A DNA stretch of 64,000 nt, taken from assembly GCA_027886175.1 (NCBI GenBank), contig JAJNNQ010000100.1, forward strand, positions 1,116,001 to 1,180,000, given 5' to 3'. Shown one piece after another: positions 1 to 15,400 of this stretch. The translations under genes and the position numbers were made by a program. Below the pieces are notes generated by a model. The model was given only the letters and a program-made list of their open reading frames with translations, ran no database searches and was not told the DNA's origin. The stretch comes from Phylloscopus collybita. Taxonomy: Eukaryota > Chordata > Aves > Passeriformes > Phylloscopidae. How positions within the stretch are numbered: the stretch's first letter is position 1; the number at the start of each line of letters is the position of its first letter.

Positions 1-2632
<2,632 letters not shown>

Positions 2633-2739
2633 GGTGCTGCCGGGCCGGAGAGGAGCGGGACGGGAGCGGGCTGGGGCCGGGAGCGGAGCGGCACCGGGAG
2701 CGGAGCGGCACCGGGAGCGCGGGGGGCGGCGCGGCCGCC

Positions 2740-2812
2740 GCCGCATCCTTTATAGGCTCCCGCCGCCGCACCGGGCCGGCCGCTGACGTCACCGCCGCTC
2801 GCAGCCAATCAG
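2740..2812 (-). promoter_or_regulatory. TUBB3: TUBB3 core promoter: TATA box, CRE and CCAAT box
   Basis: Reading the minus strand upstream of the TUBB3 start codon there is TATAAAG (2748-2754), a perfect palindromic cAMP-response element TGACGTCA (2784-2791) and a CCAAT box read as ATTGG (2805-2809), all inside a CpG island of about 2340-3340. The order and spacing suit an RNA polymerase II promoter that starts about 90 bases upstream of the ATG. Use of the CRE is inferred from the motif only. Confidence 0.75.
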
Positions 2813-3429
2813 CGGCCGCCGCCGCAGCGCCGCAACAGCCCTGCGGCACCGGCACCGCCCGCCACGCCCCGCCCGGCCCCGCCCCCCGCCACGCCCCGCC
2901 GCGGCGGAACGGGGACCCCGGCACCCGCGGGGGGCACGGCCGGGGGGGCACCCCCGGCACCCACGGGGAGAGGGGACACCCCGACACCCGTGCGGCCACC
3001 CTGGGACCACCCGGCGGCGGCGGGAGCATCCCGGGGCGGCGGCGGAGGGACGGGGGGACACACACGGGACACCCCCTCAACCGCGTCCCGGAACGGGGAG
3101 GGGTAGGGACTGGGTAAGGGAGGGTCACCCTGGGGGTCCCGGTCGCCGGTCGCCCCCGCGGGACCGGGGACAGTGCCGGTGCCAATGACGAGGTGGGCGG
3201 CGGCGGCGGGCGCGGCCCGAGAACAAAGGCGATGGTGATGGGCCTTTTGTCCGGGGGCGGCCGGGGCCGCCCCCCGCCTGGGGTCCAGCCTCCCGCAGCC
3301 CAGCCGGTCCTTCCCGGTTCCTGCCGGGAGCAAGTGACCCTTGACCGACCGGCGGGACCGGGAGGGGCCTCTCCCCTCGGTGCTCCCCGGGGCTGCCCGA
3401 TGCCAGCCACATCGTCACTGCAAAGAGCC

Positions 3430-3435
3430 TTTATT
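3430..3435 (-). terminator. MC1R: MC1R polyadenylation signal
   Basis: AATAAA on the minus strand, about 120 bases downstream of the MC1R stop codon at 3557-3559. It is the first such hexamer after the stop. Confidence 0.75.
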
Positions 3436-3556
3436 GGGAACCGCGAGTCCCTCGCCCGGACTGGGCACCCCGCGGCTCCAGTCCTGTCCATCCGTCAGTC
3501 CATCCATCTGTCCGTTTCGGGGCGGGGGTGGCCGTGCCGGTACCGTGTCCCCCTGC

Positions 3557-4501
3557 CTACCAGGAGCACGTCACCACCTCCCGCAGCGTCCGCCGGAGCT
3601 CCTGGCTCCGGAAGGCGTAGATGAGGGGGTCAATCACCGAGTTACAGATGATGAGGATGAGGAAGAGGTTGAAGTAGCTGAAGAAGCAGGTGCAGAAGGG
3701 GTTGGTGGGACAGGTGACGATGAGGATGAGGTGAAAGAAGAAGGGCCCCCAGCAGATAAAGAAGACGCCCAGGAGGATGGTGAGGGTGACGGCACCCTTC
3801 AGGCTGCCACCACGGTGGGCAGTGGGTGGCTTCTGCTGGCTGGAGATGCTGTGGAGGTGGTGGCGGGCCAAGGCGAACATGTGGATGTAGAGCACCAGCA
3901 TGAGGACCAGCATGAAGAGGAAGAAGCCGATGAGGCAGAGGAGGATGGTGTTGCTGCGGTAGTAGGTGATCAAGACGGTGCTGGAGACGGTGCTGGCCAG
4001 CCAGACGCTGGCCATGGTGACCACGGCCCGCTGCAGCGTCATGATGCTGTGGTAGCGCAGGGCGTAGAAGATGGTGATGTAGCGGTCGACGGCGATGACC
4101 CCCAGGAAGGAGAGGGAAGACACGACGGAGCTGCAGATGAGCATGTCAATGACGCTGTCCATGTGGCGGACGATGCTGGGGCGCATCACCAGCACCCCGT
4201 GCTCCAGCAGCAGCATGAAGAGCATCTCCGCCAGGTTGCCGATGCTCACCAGCATGTCGGACACCGCCAGGCAGCAGATGAAGTAGTAGGTGGGCGAGTG
4301 CAGGTTCCTGTTCTTCAGGATGGCGGCCACCACCAGCAGGTTCTCCACCAGGCTCACCAGCCCCAGCGCCAGGAACAGCTCGTTGGGAATGTCCAGCCCC
4401 TGGCACCAGCCGCTACCGGCCCCGACCGTGGCGTTGCTCTGGTTGCCCTCGCTGGCATTCGAGGGCTCGCGCAGCAGACGCAGGGGGGCCAACGTCGACA
4501 T
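3557..4501 (-). CDS. MC1R: Melanocortin-1 receptor, complete single-exon gene
   Basis: Seven-transmembrane receptor on melanocytes; alpha-MSH raises cAMP through it and shifts pigment from pheomelanin to eumelanin, while agouti protein opposes this. The frame encodes 314 residues, the usual avian length, starting [10 protein letters not shown]. Visible: N-terminal glycosylation sequons at Asn15, Asn20 and Asn23; seven hydrophobic segments; a DRY motif at 139-141; DPLIY at 291-295; and a tail ending TCSW whose Cys312 is a likely palmitoylation site. Residues linked to bird melanism are in the non-melanic state: Val85, Glu92 and Arg230. Residue 71 is Thr. The frame stays open upstream to 4948, but family homology begins at the ATG at 4501. 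TCF25 lies upstream and TUBB3 downstream in the same direction. Confidence 0.98.
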   Translation of the reverse strand: MSTLAPLRLLREPSNASEGNQSNATVGAGSGWCQGLDIPNELFLALGLVSLVENLLVVAAILKNRNLHSPTYYFICCLAVSDMLVSIGNLAEMLFMLLLEHGVLVMRPSIVRHMDSVIDMLICSSVVSSLSFLGVIAVDRYITIFYALRYHSIMTLQRAVVTMASVWLASTVSSTVLITYYRSNTILLCLIGFFLFMLVLMLVLYIHMFALARHHLHSISSQQKPPTAHRGGSLKGAVTLTILLGVFFICWGPFFFHLILIVTCPTNPFCTCFFSYFNLFLILIICNSVIDPLIYAFRSQELRRTLREVVTCSW

Positions 4502-6345
4502 GGCCCCCTCCACAGCCCCGGGGCCCCCCGTGGCACCCCCGAGCCCCCGTTGTGCCCCGCCAGTTCTCCCGCGGCGCCCGGCGGCGAGGCCGAGGGGATG
4601 CCGAGGAATTGGGGACTGGGGTGGGGTGTGGGGTGTGCTGGGGGTGTCGTGTGCCCGCCGGGACCCTCCGGTGTGGCGGCTGCTCTCCGTGCCAGCACTG
4701 CCTGGCCTCCCACGCCCGCCGGCCCAGGGTGCTGAGGAAGAAAGGGCCCTTTCTCTGCCCCACTTTAAAGGCGGCTCCCGCAGCTCCTCCTCCGAGGAGG
4801 GTGGGCACCTGCGTGAGGGAGGCACTCTGGCAGTGAGGGGGGCTGCTGCCCAGGCCAGGGCTGAGGGACTCCCAGGATGGCCCTGGGGAACCCGATTGCT
4901 TAGGATCACCGTGTGCCCAGGGGTCTCAAACGCCCTGGGGTGGTCCATGGGCCCCTGGGGTCATGCACCTTGGGGGCACTGCCACAGTGGTCCCTCTGGG
5001 CCCTGGGGGACTGTGCACCTTAGGGTGCCCATGTGTCCTGAGGTCCTGTGTCTGCTGGGGGGGACCCCTGAACCCTGGGGACCTGCATTTCTTGAGGGGT
5101 GCCCTGTGCCCTGCAGGCCTCTGTGTCCTATGTAGCCCGTGGAACTCGTGTCTTGAGGGGACCCCATCTGCTGTGGGGGTCATCCACACACCCTGAGCCA
5201 TCCATGCACCTTGGGGACCCCTGCAGGACCCTCCACACTGCCTGATCCAAGCTGTCCCACGCCTTGGGACTGGCAGGGGTCCCATTGCCGTGGCCCCAGG
5301 GAAGATGGACAACGGGGCAGGCATGGGATGCGATAGGAATCGTCAAAGGCACGATTAAATGGGATGGTGCAGAGCCGGAGGGAGCCCGGGCAGGCTGGGT
5401 GAGGACAGCTCCCATCTGACCATCATGTGCCTCAGGTCCGTGTTGATGCCTGGAGCCGCGCGGCTGCCAAAGAGCCATTCACAGCTCCACGAGAAGGCTG
5501 ATCCCACGCTTACCCACTTCCGTTGGGAAGCCCTTCCCTCTGGCATGGATGAAAATGGCTCAGCTGCACACACTGGGCATGGGGTCCCGGGCTGCCCCAG
5601 TGCCAAATGACAGGGATGGGATCCCATGGGATTTGGATATAGCAGTGGGGAATGGAGCCAGGGCGGGCTGACATGAGACTTGGGTCTGCACACCCGGCAA
5701 ACCCATGCCAGCTCCATCCCCCAGGGAGGCAATACAGCAGAAACAGGGATTTATTCCATGTATTCACCATTACTCAGCAAAAAAAAATGGAAAAAAAGCT
5801 TTATGGGAAGGAGGATGAGTTAAGGTTTGACTGTGGCTTACCTCGATCCTAGCTCTATAAGGTGAAGGTGAGGGAATAAAGGAGGGACAAAGAAAGGGGG
5901 AAAGATTTCTTCTCCAAACATAATTAAAAGGCTGAAAAAGCTGCTCCATGCACAATTCTAGTGGCACAGGGGACTCTGAGAGCTTTGGAAGGTTCAGTGT
6001 AGTGAGGGTGCAGAGTATTTTGTGGAAGGAAGGAAGCTCCAGGCTACGGGAAGCACAAAAGAAGCTGAAGAAGAGGGCAGTAAAACCCCTCTGGGAAATA
6101 AGGATAAGAGCCAGAAGAACAGGGAGGGGAATAGGATGGAAATTGTGTGTAGAGGAGGCCAGAAGGGGACTAAGCTGCCATGGGGACAAGGGACAGCTGC
6201 TGTTGATTAGCTCTGACATGCTCAGACAGCCCTTGTGTCCCCTGTTAGGAGAGGCACCCTGGACAAGGCCCATTGCTGCAGATTCAGCCCCCATCCATGC
6301 CCTCCTCAGAACAGCCCATTCCCACAGCCAGTCCATTTGTGTGAC
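4502..6345. other. MC1R-TCF25 intergenic region
   Basis: No gene is recognised here. The MC1R 5' leader and promoter must lie at its left end but I see no clear TATA or initiator. From about 4880 to 5270 is a degenerate G/C-rich tandem sequence built on 'CCTGGGG(A/T)CCTG.GC'. The part from about 5400 to 6300 is lower in GC and looks unique. Confidence 0.6.
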
Positions 6346-6351
6346 TTTATT
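6346..6351 (-). terminator. TCF25: TCF25 polyadenylation signal
   Basis: AATAAA on the minus strand, 77 bases downstream of the TCF25 stop codon (6428-6430). Confidence 0.85.
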
Positions 6352-6427
6352 GGAGTGCAACACAAACCGAGGAGGGGGAGGGGAGGGGTGTGATGCCAGA
6401 GGGGTCGGGGTGGAGGCAGCCCCGGGC

Positions 6428-9400
6428 TCAATCCCAGTCGCCGTCGCCGTCGGGATTGTCCTCGCGGGGGGGCTCCTGGAACTGGATGTTGGCCAGCATG
6501 TCCCGCATGGCCGCCATCAGCCTGTTCACCCCCTGGTTCAGGTCCTGCGCCGCCCCCGCCTCGTCGTCCCCGTCGTGCCGGAGGTCCCCCTGCGAGAGAG
6601 CACAGCTGTGCTGGCAGGGACAGGGACAACGCCGGTGCCAAATCAGCACCGGGCTGCTGCGGGCAGCGGCTCCTGGAGCGGGAACACCGCCGGGGAACAC
6701 CGCACCCAAATCCCGGCGCGCGCTCACCTGCAAGTTAAAGTTTGGCAGCAGCGAGCGGAAGAAGAGGGATAAAGTGCTTTCGTTGGAGGGATGGCTCGTC
6801 CTGGAAGACACACATGGCACCGTGGTGAAGGTACAGCTCGGTTTGTGACTCCTCAATGGGATGGGGTTGTGCTGGGAGAACCATGGTGCTGCCCATGGAA
6901 CCAGCCCTGAGGGAGGGAACTGGGCAGCTCCAATGGGATTCTGAATTCAGGCAACTCTGAGCAAACCAATCACTAAGAGCATGACCAAGGCCAGGTTGGA
7001 GCAATCTGGTCTAGTGGAAGGTGTCCCTGCCCATAGCATGGGGTGGAATGAGATGAGCTTTAAGGTCCTTCCAACCCAAACCATTCCAGGATTTCATGGT
7101 TCTACCAGCTCTGCTCTGATGGGATTGGTGTGGAACATACACCCTAACACCAGGACTGGCTGTAAATTAGATTTCCATTTACCCCAAACCCTCCCAGTCA
7201 GCTGTGGCCTGAGTTTTTTCCCTGGCTTTTGCCCTATGGCCGGGAATGGCCAGCGGTGACCACCACGGGAAGCAGCAGAACCAGTCCAGCCTGTATCTCT
7301 GCCTGCCTGGAGCAGCACAGCTCTTCCTGTGCCACGGAGGAGGAGGAGGAGGAGGAGGATGTCAGCACCGAGCAGCCGGGTGCAGCCCAGCCTGGGGCCG
7401 AGGGCACGCCCGGAACACGGCCGGCTGTGCCAGCACAGGCAGCGGCGGTGCAGGTGGTACCTTTCCGGTCGGGTGTAGGAAACAATGGAATCCAGAGGTG
7501 GGAGAGGGTCAAACCCCATCACTGGCTGTGAGGTCACCTCCTGCAGGGGGAGGAGAAAGGAAGGGATGAAGGAGAAAGGAAGGGATGAAGGAGAAAGGAA
7601 GGGATGAAGGCTGTGCATCCAGCAGCAGCAAACATGGGCACCCACAGAAGCTGTGAGTGATGGGTTAGGACAGGCCCAGCAGGGACACAAGTGCCACCAC
7701 AGCACGTGCAGCTATGAGCCCTGTGTCCCATCGGGCCCCTCACCAGAGGCAGGGCTGCCGTGGCCTCCTTCATCTCCGAGAGGATGATGTGCCGGTAGAT
7801 GTTCCTGGGAGCGCTCTGGTACCGGATCTTCCTCCTGAGGAGGGGAGGGGACACAGCACTGAGCCCTGAGCAGGCACATTCCCATTTCTGCTGCTCCAGG
7901 CGCAGTGTCAGCAGCTTCCCTGGCTCAGGGGGACAAGGCCATGTTGGATGGAGCTGGCTTAGAGTGAGCCAAAGAGGGCGGCAGCTGCTGAGCTCCGGAG
8001 AAAGAGCAGAGCTCAGGAATGAGCAGATTGACCTTGGCTTAGGACACCTGATGGCTCCCTCCTGTTTCTCAGCACTGGGAAGTGTCTCTAAGCTCTCACT
8101 TGCACTGTGTGGCCCTGCCTGCCCTTCCAGGCCACCCCTCCACCCTCTCTAGGATGTTTCCAGGGCACAGGTGACAGCCAAGCCTGGGGAAGGCAGTGCA
8201 GGATATGCAGTACAGGTCCAGCTCTACATTCCTGTTCATGGGAAGTATAGAAGATCCCCCACCTTCCTGGCCCCATGCTGTGACCTCCGGCATCACACCA
8301 GCAGCTGTGGGGCTCTGAGCCCTGTCCCAGACACCAGAACTGCTGCTGCCCAGGGCAGACCCTCTGTCCCATTCTGTCCCTAGCACAGGAACCCTGCCCT
8401 CCACCCTCGGTGCTCACTTGTGCTCGGCCTCCTGCACCAGCGCGTCCTGGGCCTCCACCATGCGCAGAACCTCGTGGACGTGGGGCTCCAGCCAGGCCAT
8501 GACAGCCGGCTCCTTCCACAGGGCGTGTGTCCTGCCCACGTACAGCGATGTCAGCTGGTTCAGGGCGGGCGACTGGCTGTGGGACAGGGCTGTTACTCAC
8601 GGCACCTCCTCCTGCTCCTGCTCCTCACAGGGTGGTGAGGGCTCAGCTCGGCGCTGGCCTTCCCAGTGGGAACACGAGAGGACTCGCAGGCTCCTGCCTG
8701 GATACTGCCATCCACCTTCACCAGAACTTCTGCCTCCATCTATTTTTAGGCTAAGCAGAGCCATGAAAGGAGGGAACACTGCCCTGGCCTGAGGGAGAGC
8801 CTTCGCACGCTGAGGAAGACCACGTGTCAAGGGAAGGCAGACTGGATGGAGACAGCCTGCCCGGGGAGGACACACGCGTCGCTCTCCCTCCCTGCACACA
8901 CCAGCAGGCTCTGGGGTGAACTTCTGACCCATCCACCTTGAGGTGAGGTGGGTCTCTCAGCCTGATCCAGAGGCCATTATGGAAATTCAGTATCAAAAGG
9001 ATTATCAAATGAGGCATTATCAAATGAGCCTACTCAGGGAACCCAAACAAGCTCCTCCATTAGCTGTCTGAGCATGCAAGATCCCTGCCGCTGGCAAAAT
9101 CGATCCCTTCCCTCTGCTGAGAACATCTCCAGGCCTTACCTGATCTGGGCATTCAGCCCAAAGAAGGGGTGGGAGGCGACCCTGGCATCAGGCTGCACAC
9201 TGCAGTGATCCAACAGCGGCATCAGAACTACAAGACAAAGGCAGAGAAGCCCTCTGGACCTGTTGGTGAGGGGCAGTGTGGGGTGGGATTATCCCTGCAG
9301 AGAGTCACTCCCCTTCTCAGGGCCAGAACCCCCCAAGGACACAAGGAGGGGGTGAGGACACTGCTGGTCCCTGTGCTCACACGGGTGTTATTTCAGCCAC

Positions 9401-12400
9401 CCCAAGGAACAGCCTAAAAGATGTTTCCAGCCCCCATAAACTGAATCTCTGTTGGAGAGCTGGTTCTTCCTGCTGCACACACCCTCCCCTGGGCCTGAGG
9501 GCTGTGTGCTCCTTTTATGGACAGCAGCACCACAGGGATGAAAGGGAGAGTGATGGGCACCCATGGGCAGAGCACATCCAAAACAGAGCTGTGCCTTGGA
9601 GGGAAAGCCAAGGAGACTGGCTTGTCCTTGCCCTGGGCAGCCCCAGGGAGGTGAGACATCTCCCTGCTCTGAGACTCCAGCTCTCACCATCCTCCAGCCT
9701 GCTCACCCCTGACCATTGCTGGTGGAGGAGCATTGGCTGCTCTGGGGAGGGAGGACAGAATCATGGAATCACAGAATTGTAAGGTTGGAAAAGCCTCTAA
9801 GATCATTGAGCCCAACCATTCATGCAGAACTGCCAAGGCCACCCCTAACCCTTATCCTCAGGTGCCATGTCCACACAGCTTTTAAGTCTCTCCAGAGTTG
9901 GGGACTCCACCACTGCCCTGGGCAGACTGGGGCTGGATAACACTTCTGCAGAAGCAATTATTCCCAATATCAAACTTCGAGGCCATTTCCTCTTTTCCTG
10001 TCCCTGTTTCCTGGGAGCAGAGCCCAACCCCCTATAACTCCTGTCAGGGAGTTGTGCAGAGCCAGAAGGTTCCCCCTGAGCCTCCTTTTCTCCAGGCTGA
10101 GCCCCCTCAGCTCCCCCAGCTGCCCCAGCCCCTCAGTGCCTGTGCTGGGGTGAGGAAGCCAGAACTGCACTCCCCCACCACACCGGGCACAGACAGGCAC
10201 TGCCGCTCTGACTCAGGGCTCTGCTCCTCAAAGGCCCTTGGCAAATTCCTGCCTCTGCATCAGCCTGCCGGGAATGCAGTCCCGGCTCTCCCAGGGGACA
10301 GTGACAAAGCCCCCGAGGCTGGCCTCACGGGGCAGGGACAGACTCACTCACCGCTTGGGAACATGATGAGCGCGAGCTGGATGAGCCGGGCCGCTCGCTC
10401 CCGGGCCTGGCTCCGCTCCAGCTCCGGGCGCTCTTCCTGCTGGCTCAGGAAGAAATAGGCCAGTGGCACCGAGAAGGCAAAATTGGGCAGCTGGGACAGA
10501 TTCCGGTGACTCTGCAGGATCAGAGGGAGAGAGAGAGAGAGTTGCCGAGAAGTGATGCTGTGCAGCAGAGCTGGGCTGTGCGGCGCGGGGCTCTGCCTGC
10601 CGGGGTTAAGTGAGTTCCCCGACACTGGCTCGGTGCCCCCACGGCTGAGTGAGCAGTTCTGAGTTCTTACAACTATTTGCAGGACTCAAGGATTACAGGA
10701 ACCAAGAGCCCAGCCTTTATGGATCGTTCCAATGCTGGGATGCTAGCTGGGCTGTGTGTGGGCCCCCTCCAAAGGGCTCAGCTGGTGGGGAGCAGCCCAG
10801 GCACCCATCCCCTCAGGTGCTGGCCACTCACCTCCCACTCCTGGAAGAGGCGGGTCAGGAAGGTGTATTCCCTGGCCCGCAGGGACAGGAAGTCAATCAG
10901 CAGCAGCACACAGAGCGGGTCATTCTCAGGATCGAGGCTTGAGAGCAGGGGGAGAGAACAAACTCAAGTGTCACAACAGCTGAGAGCGCTGCCCTGATTT
11001 CTGAGTCAACCAGGCTCTCCCAGTGACATCCAGTGACTCAGCAAGTGGAGAGAACAGGAACACAGTCGCTCCCGCAGGGCCAGCGGGAGATAGAGCGGTG
11101 CTCTGTGTCCCTACAGAGGGGACAGTCCCTGCCACCACCCAGGAGGAGGATCAGTGGCCACAAACTGAGCGGGCTGAAGCCACTGCCACACTTTGCTCTG
11201 CTGAGCCTCCAAGCTCATGCTACAGTTTGGCAGTCACAGGCCACCCAGGGCCCCTTCTCACCCATCACCTCTCCAAGGGCACCAGCACATCTCCAGCACA
11301 CCCCTGTGCAGCTCTGAGGGGTGGGAATGAGCCCATACCAAGCCCAGGAGCAGCAGGACCCCTTTGGGGTGACTGTCTCCCCAAACCCAGACACTCCCCC
11401 CTCGGTGGGGACACCTACCTCAGGATGAGCTTGCAGAACTCCAGGGCTGTGCGGGGACAGCCCCTCTTCTCCAGGAACATCAGGTGCTTGAAGAGAGCCA
11501 GGAAGAAAGCCCTGCATGGGGAACAGCAGCAGGACTTAAGAGGCCAGATGTGGAAAGAAGCATTTTGTGCCACTCAAAAAGGGGACACAAGAGCCATCAA
11601 GAGCTCCTCACCCCCAAGCATCACATCCCAGTGCCACAGACCCCACCACGCTCCCATCTCTTGTTTTTGTTATCTTTTTGTGCAAGAACAGGGAGAGAAA
11701 ACTCCTGACCTGCTCTGTTGACTGGGACCATCCCCCAAGTCCACATCCCACCTTGTCCCAGTGGTGGGGGGTCAGTGACACAGAGCAGGGAGCCCCAACA
11801 CCTGAACTGGTGATACAGGTCACTGATGGCACAAAGCCTGTCAGCCAGGGGGACTGAAATATGAGCACCCTCCAGGTACAGCAGTTTGGGAGAGATGGCT
11901 TGGGTCAGCTGACTGGAAAATTCCCAGAATAAAGTCACCTTTCCCAGCAGCTGCAGAGCTGGAGTTACATAAAGACCCAGGCTGGGAGGAGTGTGAGTGC
12001 TGGGGGTGATGGCTGACAACAGACAGCAAGGATTTTTTGTGACCATTTTGGGCTAAGGGGTACTAATGGCACGAGAAGGATATGAGAGAGAGGGACAGTT
12101 CCTACTGCAGGAAGGTATCCCTTGGGAAAAGGGATGCTTTGTGCAGAAGCTTCCATGCACGAGCTGCCTGTGCTCCAGCACCATCCCAGGAGCCCCCAAC
12201 AGAAAGGGACACTCAGGGGTCTCCCTGGATGAGCAGCAGTGGTGAATCTGGCTGGCCAAAGGGGGCCAGGAGCTCCAGCTGAGCCTCCCTGCTGGCCAGC
12301 CCTGCTCACCTGTTCTCTGGCCGCCGGTAGTCCAGCCGGCACGTCCCGCTGGTGAGGCTGAACACGGGGTGGAAGGCGCATTCCAGGCTGTACAGTGCCC

Positions 12401-15400
12401 GCTCTGGGGACAGCAAGCTCAGTGTCAGGGACAGCACAGGGACAGGACAGGGCCACCACCCCAGCACAGCACTGCCCAGCACTGGGTTTAGCCCAAAAGA
12501 CAGGAAACCAGCTCGTTCCCAGCCCAGCGAGGCACAAGGTTACTTCACACAAATGTGGTGGCAACAGGCACCAGGACAGTGAGCACTTCCACATCAGATC
12601 ACACTCTGGGTGGGAAAAGGAACCATTCTGGGATTGAGGTTGGTCCAGGAAAAGCCAAGCTCCTGCCCTGCACTGCCCTTGCCAGGGAAGGATTTGACAC
12701 CAACACATCTGCTCCTCACCTCACTCTTACCTATGAGATCCCGGGCCATCTCCTGGTCCTCCTGCATCCGGCACACGTCGCTGAGCTGCAGGAGGGAGTC
12801 CACGTGGTAGGGGTTCATCTGGAGCAGCAGCTGCACAAGAGCATTGCAAAGGTTCTGTGTCATTACCAGTGTCTCAGCAATTTGGTCACTGACCCTGGTA
12901 CCTTCCAGGACCCAGCTCTGTGACACACAATGCCAGGAGCTTCCTCAATGCCACCCTGCACGATCCATGCCCAAGCTGGAAGGGCACAGGGAGCTCTGTC
13001 CCCACCACGTGCAGGATGGGAGCCTCTCAATGGGAGCCCCCCTTGGGCAGCTCCCTCCCAGCTTTCCCAGCAGAGGCCGTGCCAGGCCTTTGTTCATCTT
13101 CACTGTCCTCCTCCAGATCCCTCCCAGCTCCTTCACTTCCTTGGAAAGGAGAGAGCAAGATGCAGGCACTGTTACAGTTTGGGTTCTTTTTATCTATCCC
13201 TCAGCAGTTCTGAGCATTTGATCAGGGTTTTGCATCCTCTGGATACTGAGAGGACATTTGGACACCTCTATTACAGGAACCAGCAATGGTAATGGATAAT
13301 AATAAATAAATATTTACTTACAGGCTTCAGAAGAGAAGTTTAATCTAAAAATTTTCTCAATTCACTTATTATAAACAGGCTACTTTTCTCAAGTACCTAA
13401 AACTTTGGTTCAGTAAAAAATACTGAAGCTACTATAAATCTTCTCACAGTTTAGTTTATTTTTTCTCTCAAACTGAAAAAATAAAGCTTCCAAAGCTCCA
13501 GAAGTTTCCATCTGCAGGGTGGGAACCCGTGGGACCACCTACAGCACAAAGACTGGATGTTCCAGGCTGACCCAGCCCAGCCTGGAGCCATTTGCCTGAT
13601 ACTTAACCTCTTCCTTAAGGGGTAAAACTCTTTAAGTTCATTTGTAGTTCACTTTTTGGGGGACCATGAAGCACTCAGGGTCACTGTGATGGGAAAAAGC
13701 CAAGAAAAGATCACCAAGACCCTTTTAATCTCCCCAAAAGCAGCGTTTTATGTGCTGAAACCACAGCAACAAGGCAGAGCTGAGCTCCAGCTATACCAGG
13801 ACTGTGGGACCATGGACAAACTGTCTGGAATTGCCAAATCCATCTGTTAGGTCTTACCCTTGATGGAAAAGGAGAAGACTTCAAGCTGTACCAATGTCCT
13901 GAAATTTAGCCCAACCCCCTAAGAGGGTCAGAGCATCCAGATTAAAATACCATGGAAAGCCTGTCCTGTGTGAGGGACCGAGCTTGTGCTGTCCTTGGGA
14001 TACTCACTGCTGCACAGGAATTACCTTGGCTCCCTTAATCCAAATCCCTCAATCCAGGCAGAACTGCTGAGCTGGAGAGAGCCCCGCGGCCCTGAGCCGA
14101 GGGTGGGAAAGCAGAAGGAAGTAAACTTTATTTAGCAGACAATGGGCTCTTTAAAGAACATCTCCAGGGCATGGATCCCAGCTCATGTGGCCAGACCTTT
14201 CAGAGAAACATCCCTCAGTTATGGTTTAGCTGGGTGCAGAGCAATTTTGCTGTTGCTTATCACTCCAAACTATAAATGTTACCATACAGCTTAATGAGCT
14301 CGGACACGCATGAAGGACTCCCAACACAAAAGGCTGTTTTGCTGAAATACCAAGAAAAGGCACATTTTTCATCCTTGCAGGAGTTTATAAATAGAACAGC
14401 TGTTAGTTTGGATTCCTAGTTCACGATGGGTTTATACAATACTCCTCCTTTCCCAGCTAAGAGCTGAGACAAGGGAGCTTTGTTGCCCCCCTCCCAGCCA
14501 AAGGGACAGTTCCTGTGGGTTCCTCTCTCCGAAGGTGACCTGGCATGTGCTTGCCAGAGCCACCAAGGCTCGGCCACCAGACCTCCTCTGCACCGAGGAG
14601 GTCACTGATCAACAAGGTGGCAGCACAGCTCAGCACTGCCTCACCTCACACAGAGGGACACAGGGCTCTACTGTCCAAACAAGTCCTAACAGTCCGAACA
14701 AGACTGGAAATAAATTGTCCAAGGCTCTGCAGAAGGATCTGGACAGGATGGATCAAGGGGATGAGGCCAGTGGGATGAAGGTGACATGCTGGGTCCTGCC
14801 TGTGGGTCACACTGACCCCATGAATGCTACAGGCTGGGGGAAAAGTGGCTGGAGAAAGACCTGGGGGTGCAGGAGACAGTGGATGAACATGAGCCCAGGT
14901 GGGCAGGAAAGCCACTGGCACCTGGCCTGTGTCAGCAAGGGTGTGGCCACAGGACCAGGGCAGTGCCCAACCCCTGTGCTGGCACTGCTGGGGCACTTCC
15001 AACCCTGGGTTCAGCTCTGACCCCAACAAAATTCTCCAGCCCCTCACCCCAACACAAACATCAAGGGCTGGAGAATGTCCAGGGATGGGCAAAAGAGCTG
15101 GAAAAGGGTCTGAAGCAGCAGAAACAGCTGAGAGAGCTGGGGGGAAGCTCAGCCTGGAGAAAAGGAGGCTGAGGAGGGACCTTCTGGCTCTCCATAACTC
15201 CTTGACAGGAGGGAGCAGCCAGGGGGATCAGGCTCTGCTCCCAGGGAACAGGGACAGGACAAGAGGAAACAGCTTCAAGCTATGGCAGAGGAGATTCAGG
15301 TTGAACATTTGAACAATTCCTTCCCCAGAAGTGCTGTCCAGCCCTGGCCCCAGCCCAGAGCAGGGGTGAATTCCCCATCCTTGGAGCAGATTTAAAAGCT

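Noticed and set aside
4502..4948. N-terminal extension of the MC1R frame to an upstream ATG at 4948
   Set aside because: Avian MC1R begins at the ATG at 4501 and gives the usual 314 residues; the extension is low-complexity and unlike any receptor leader.
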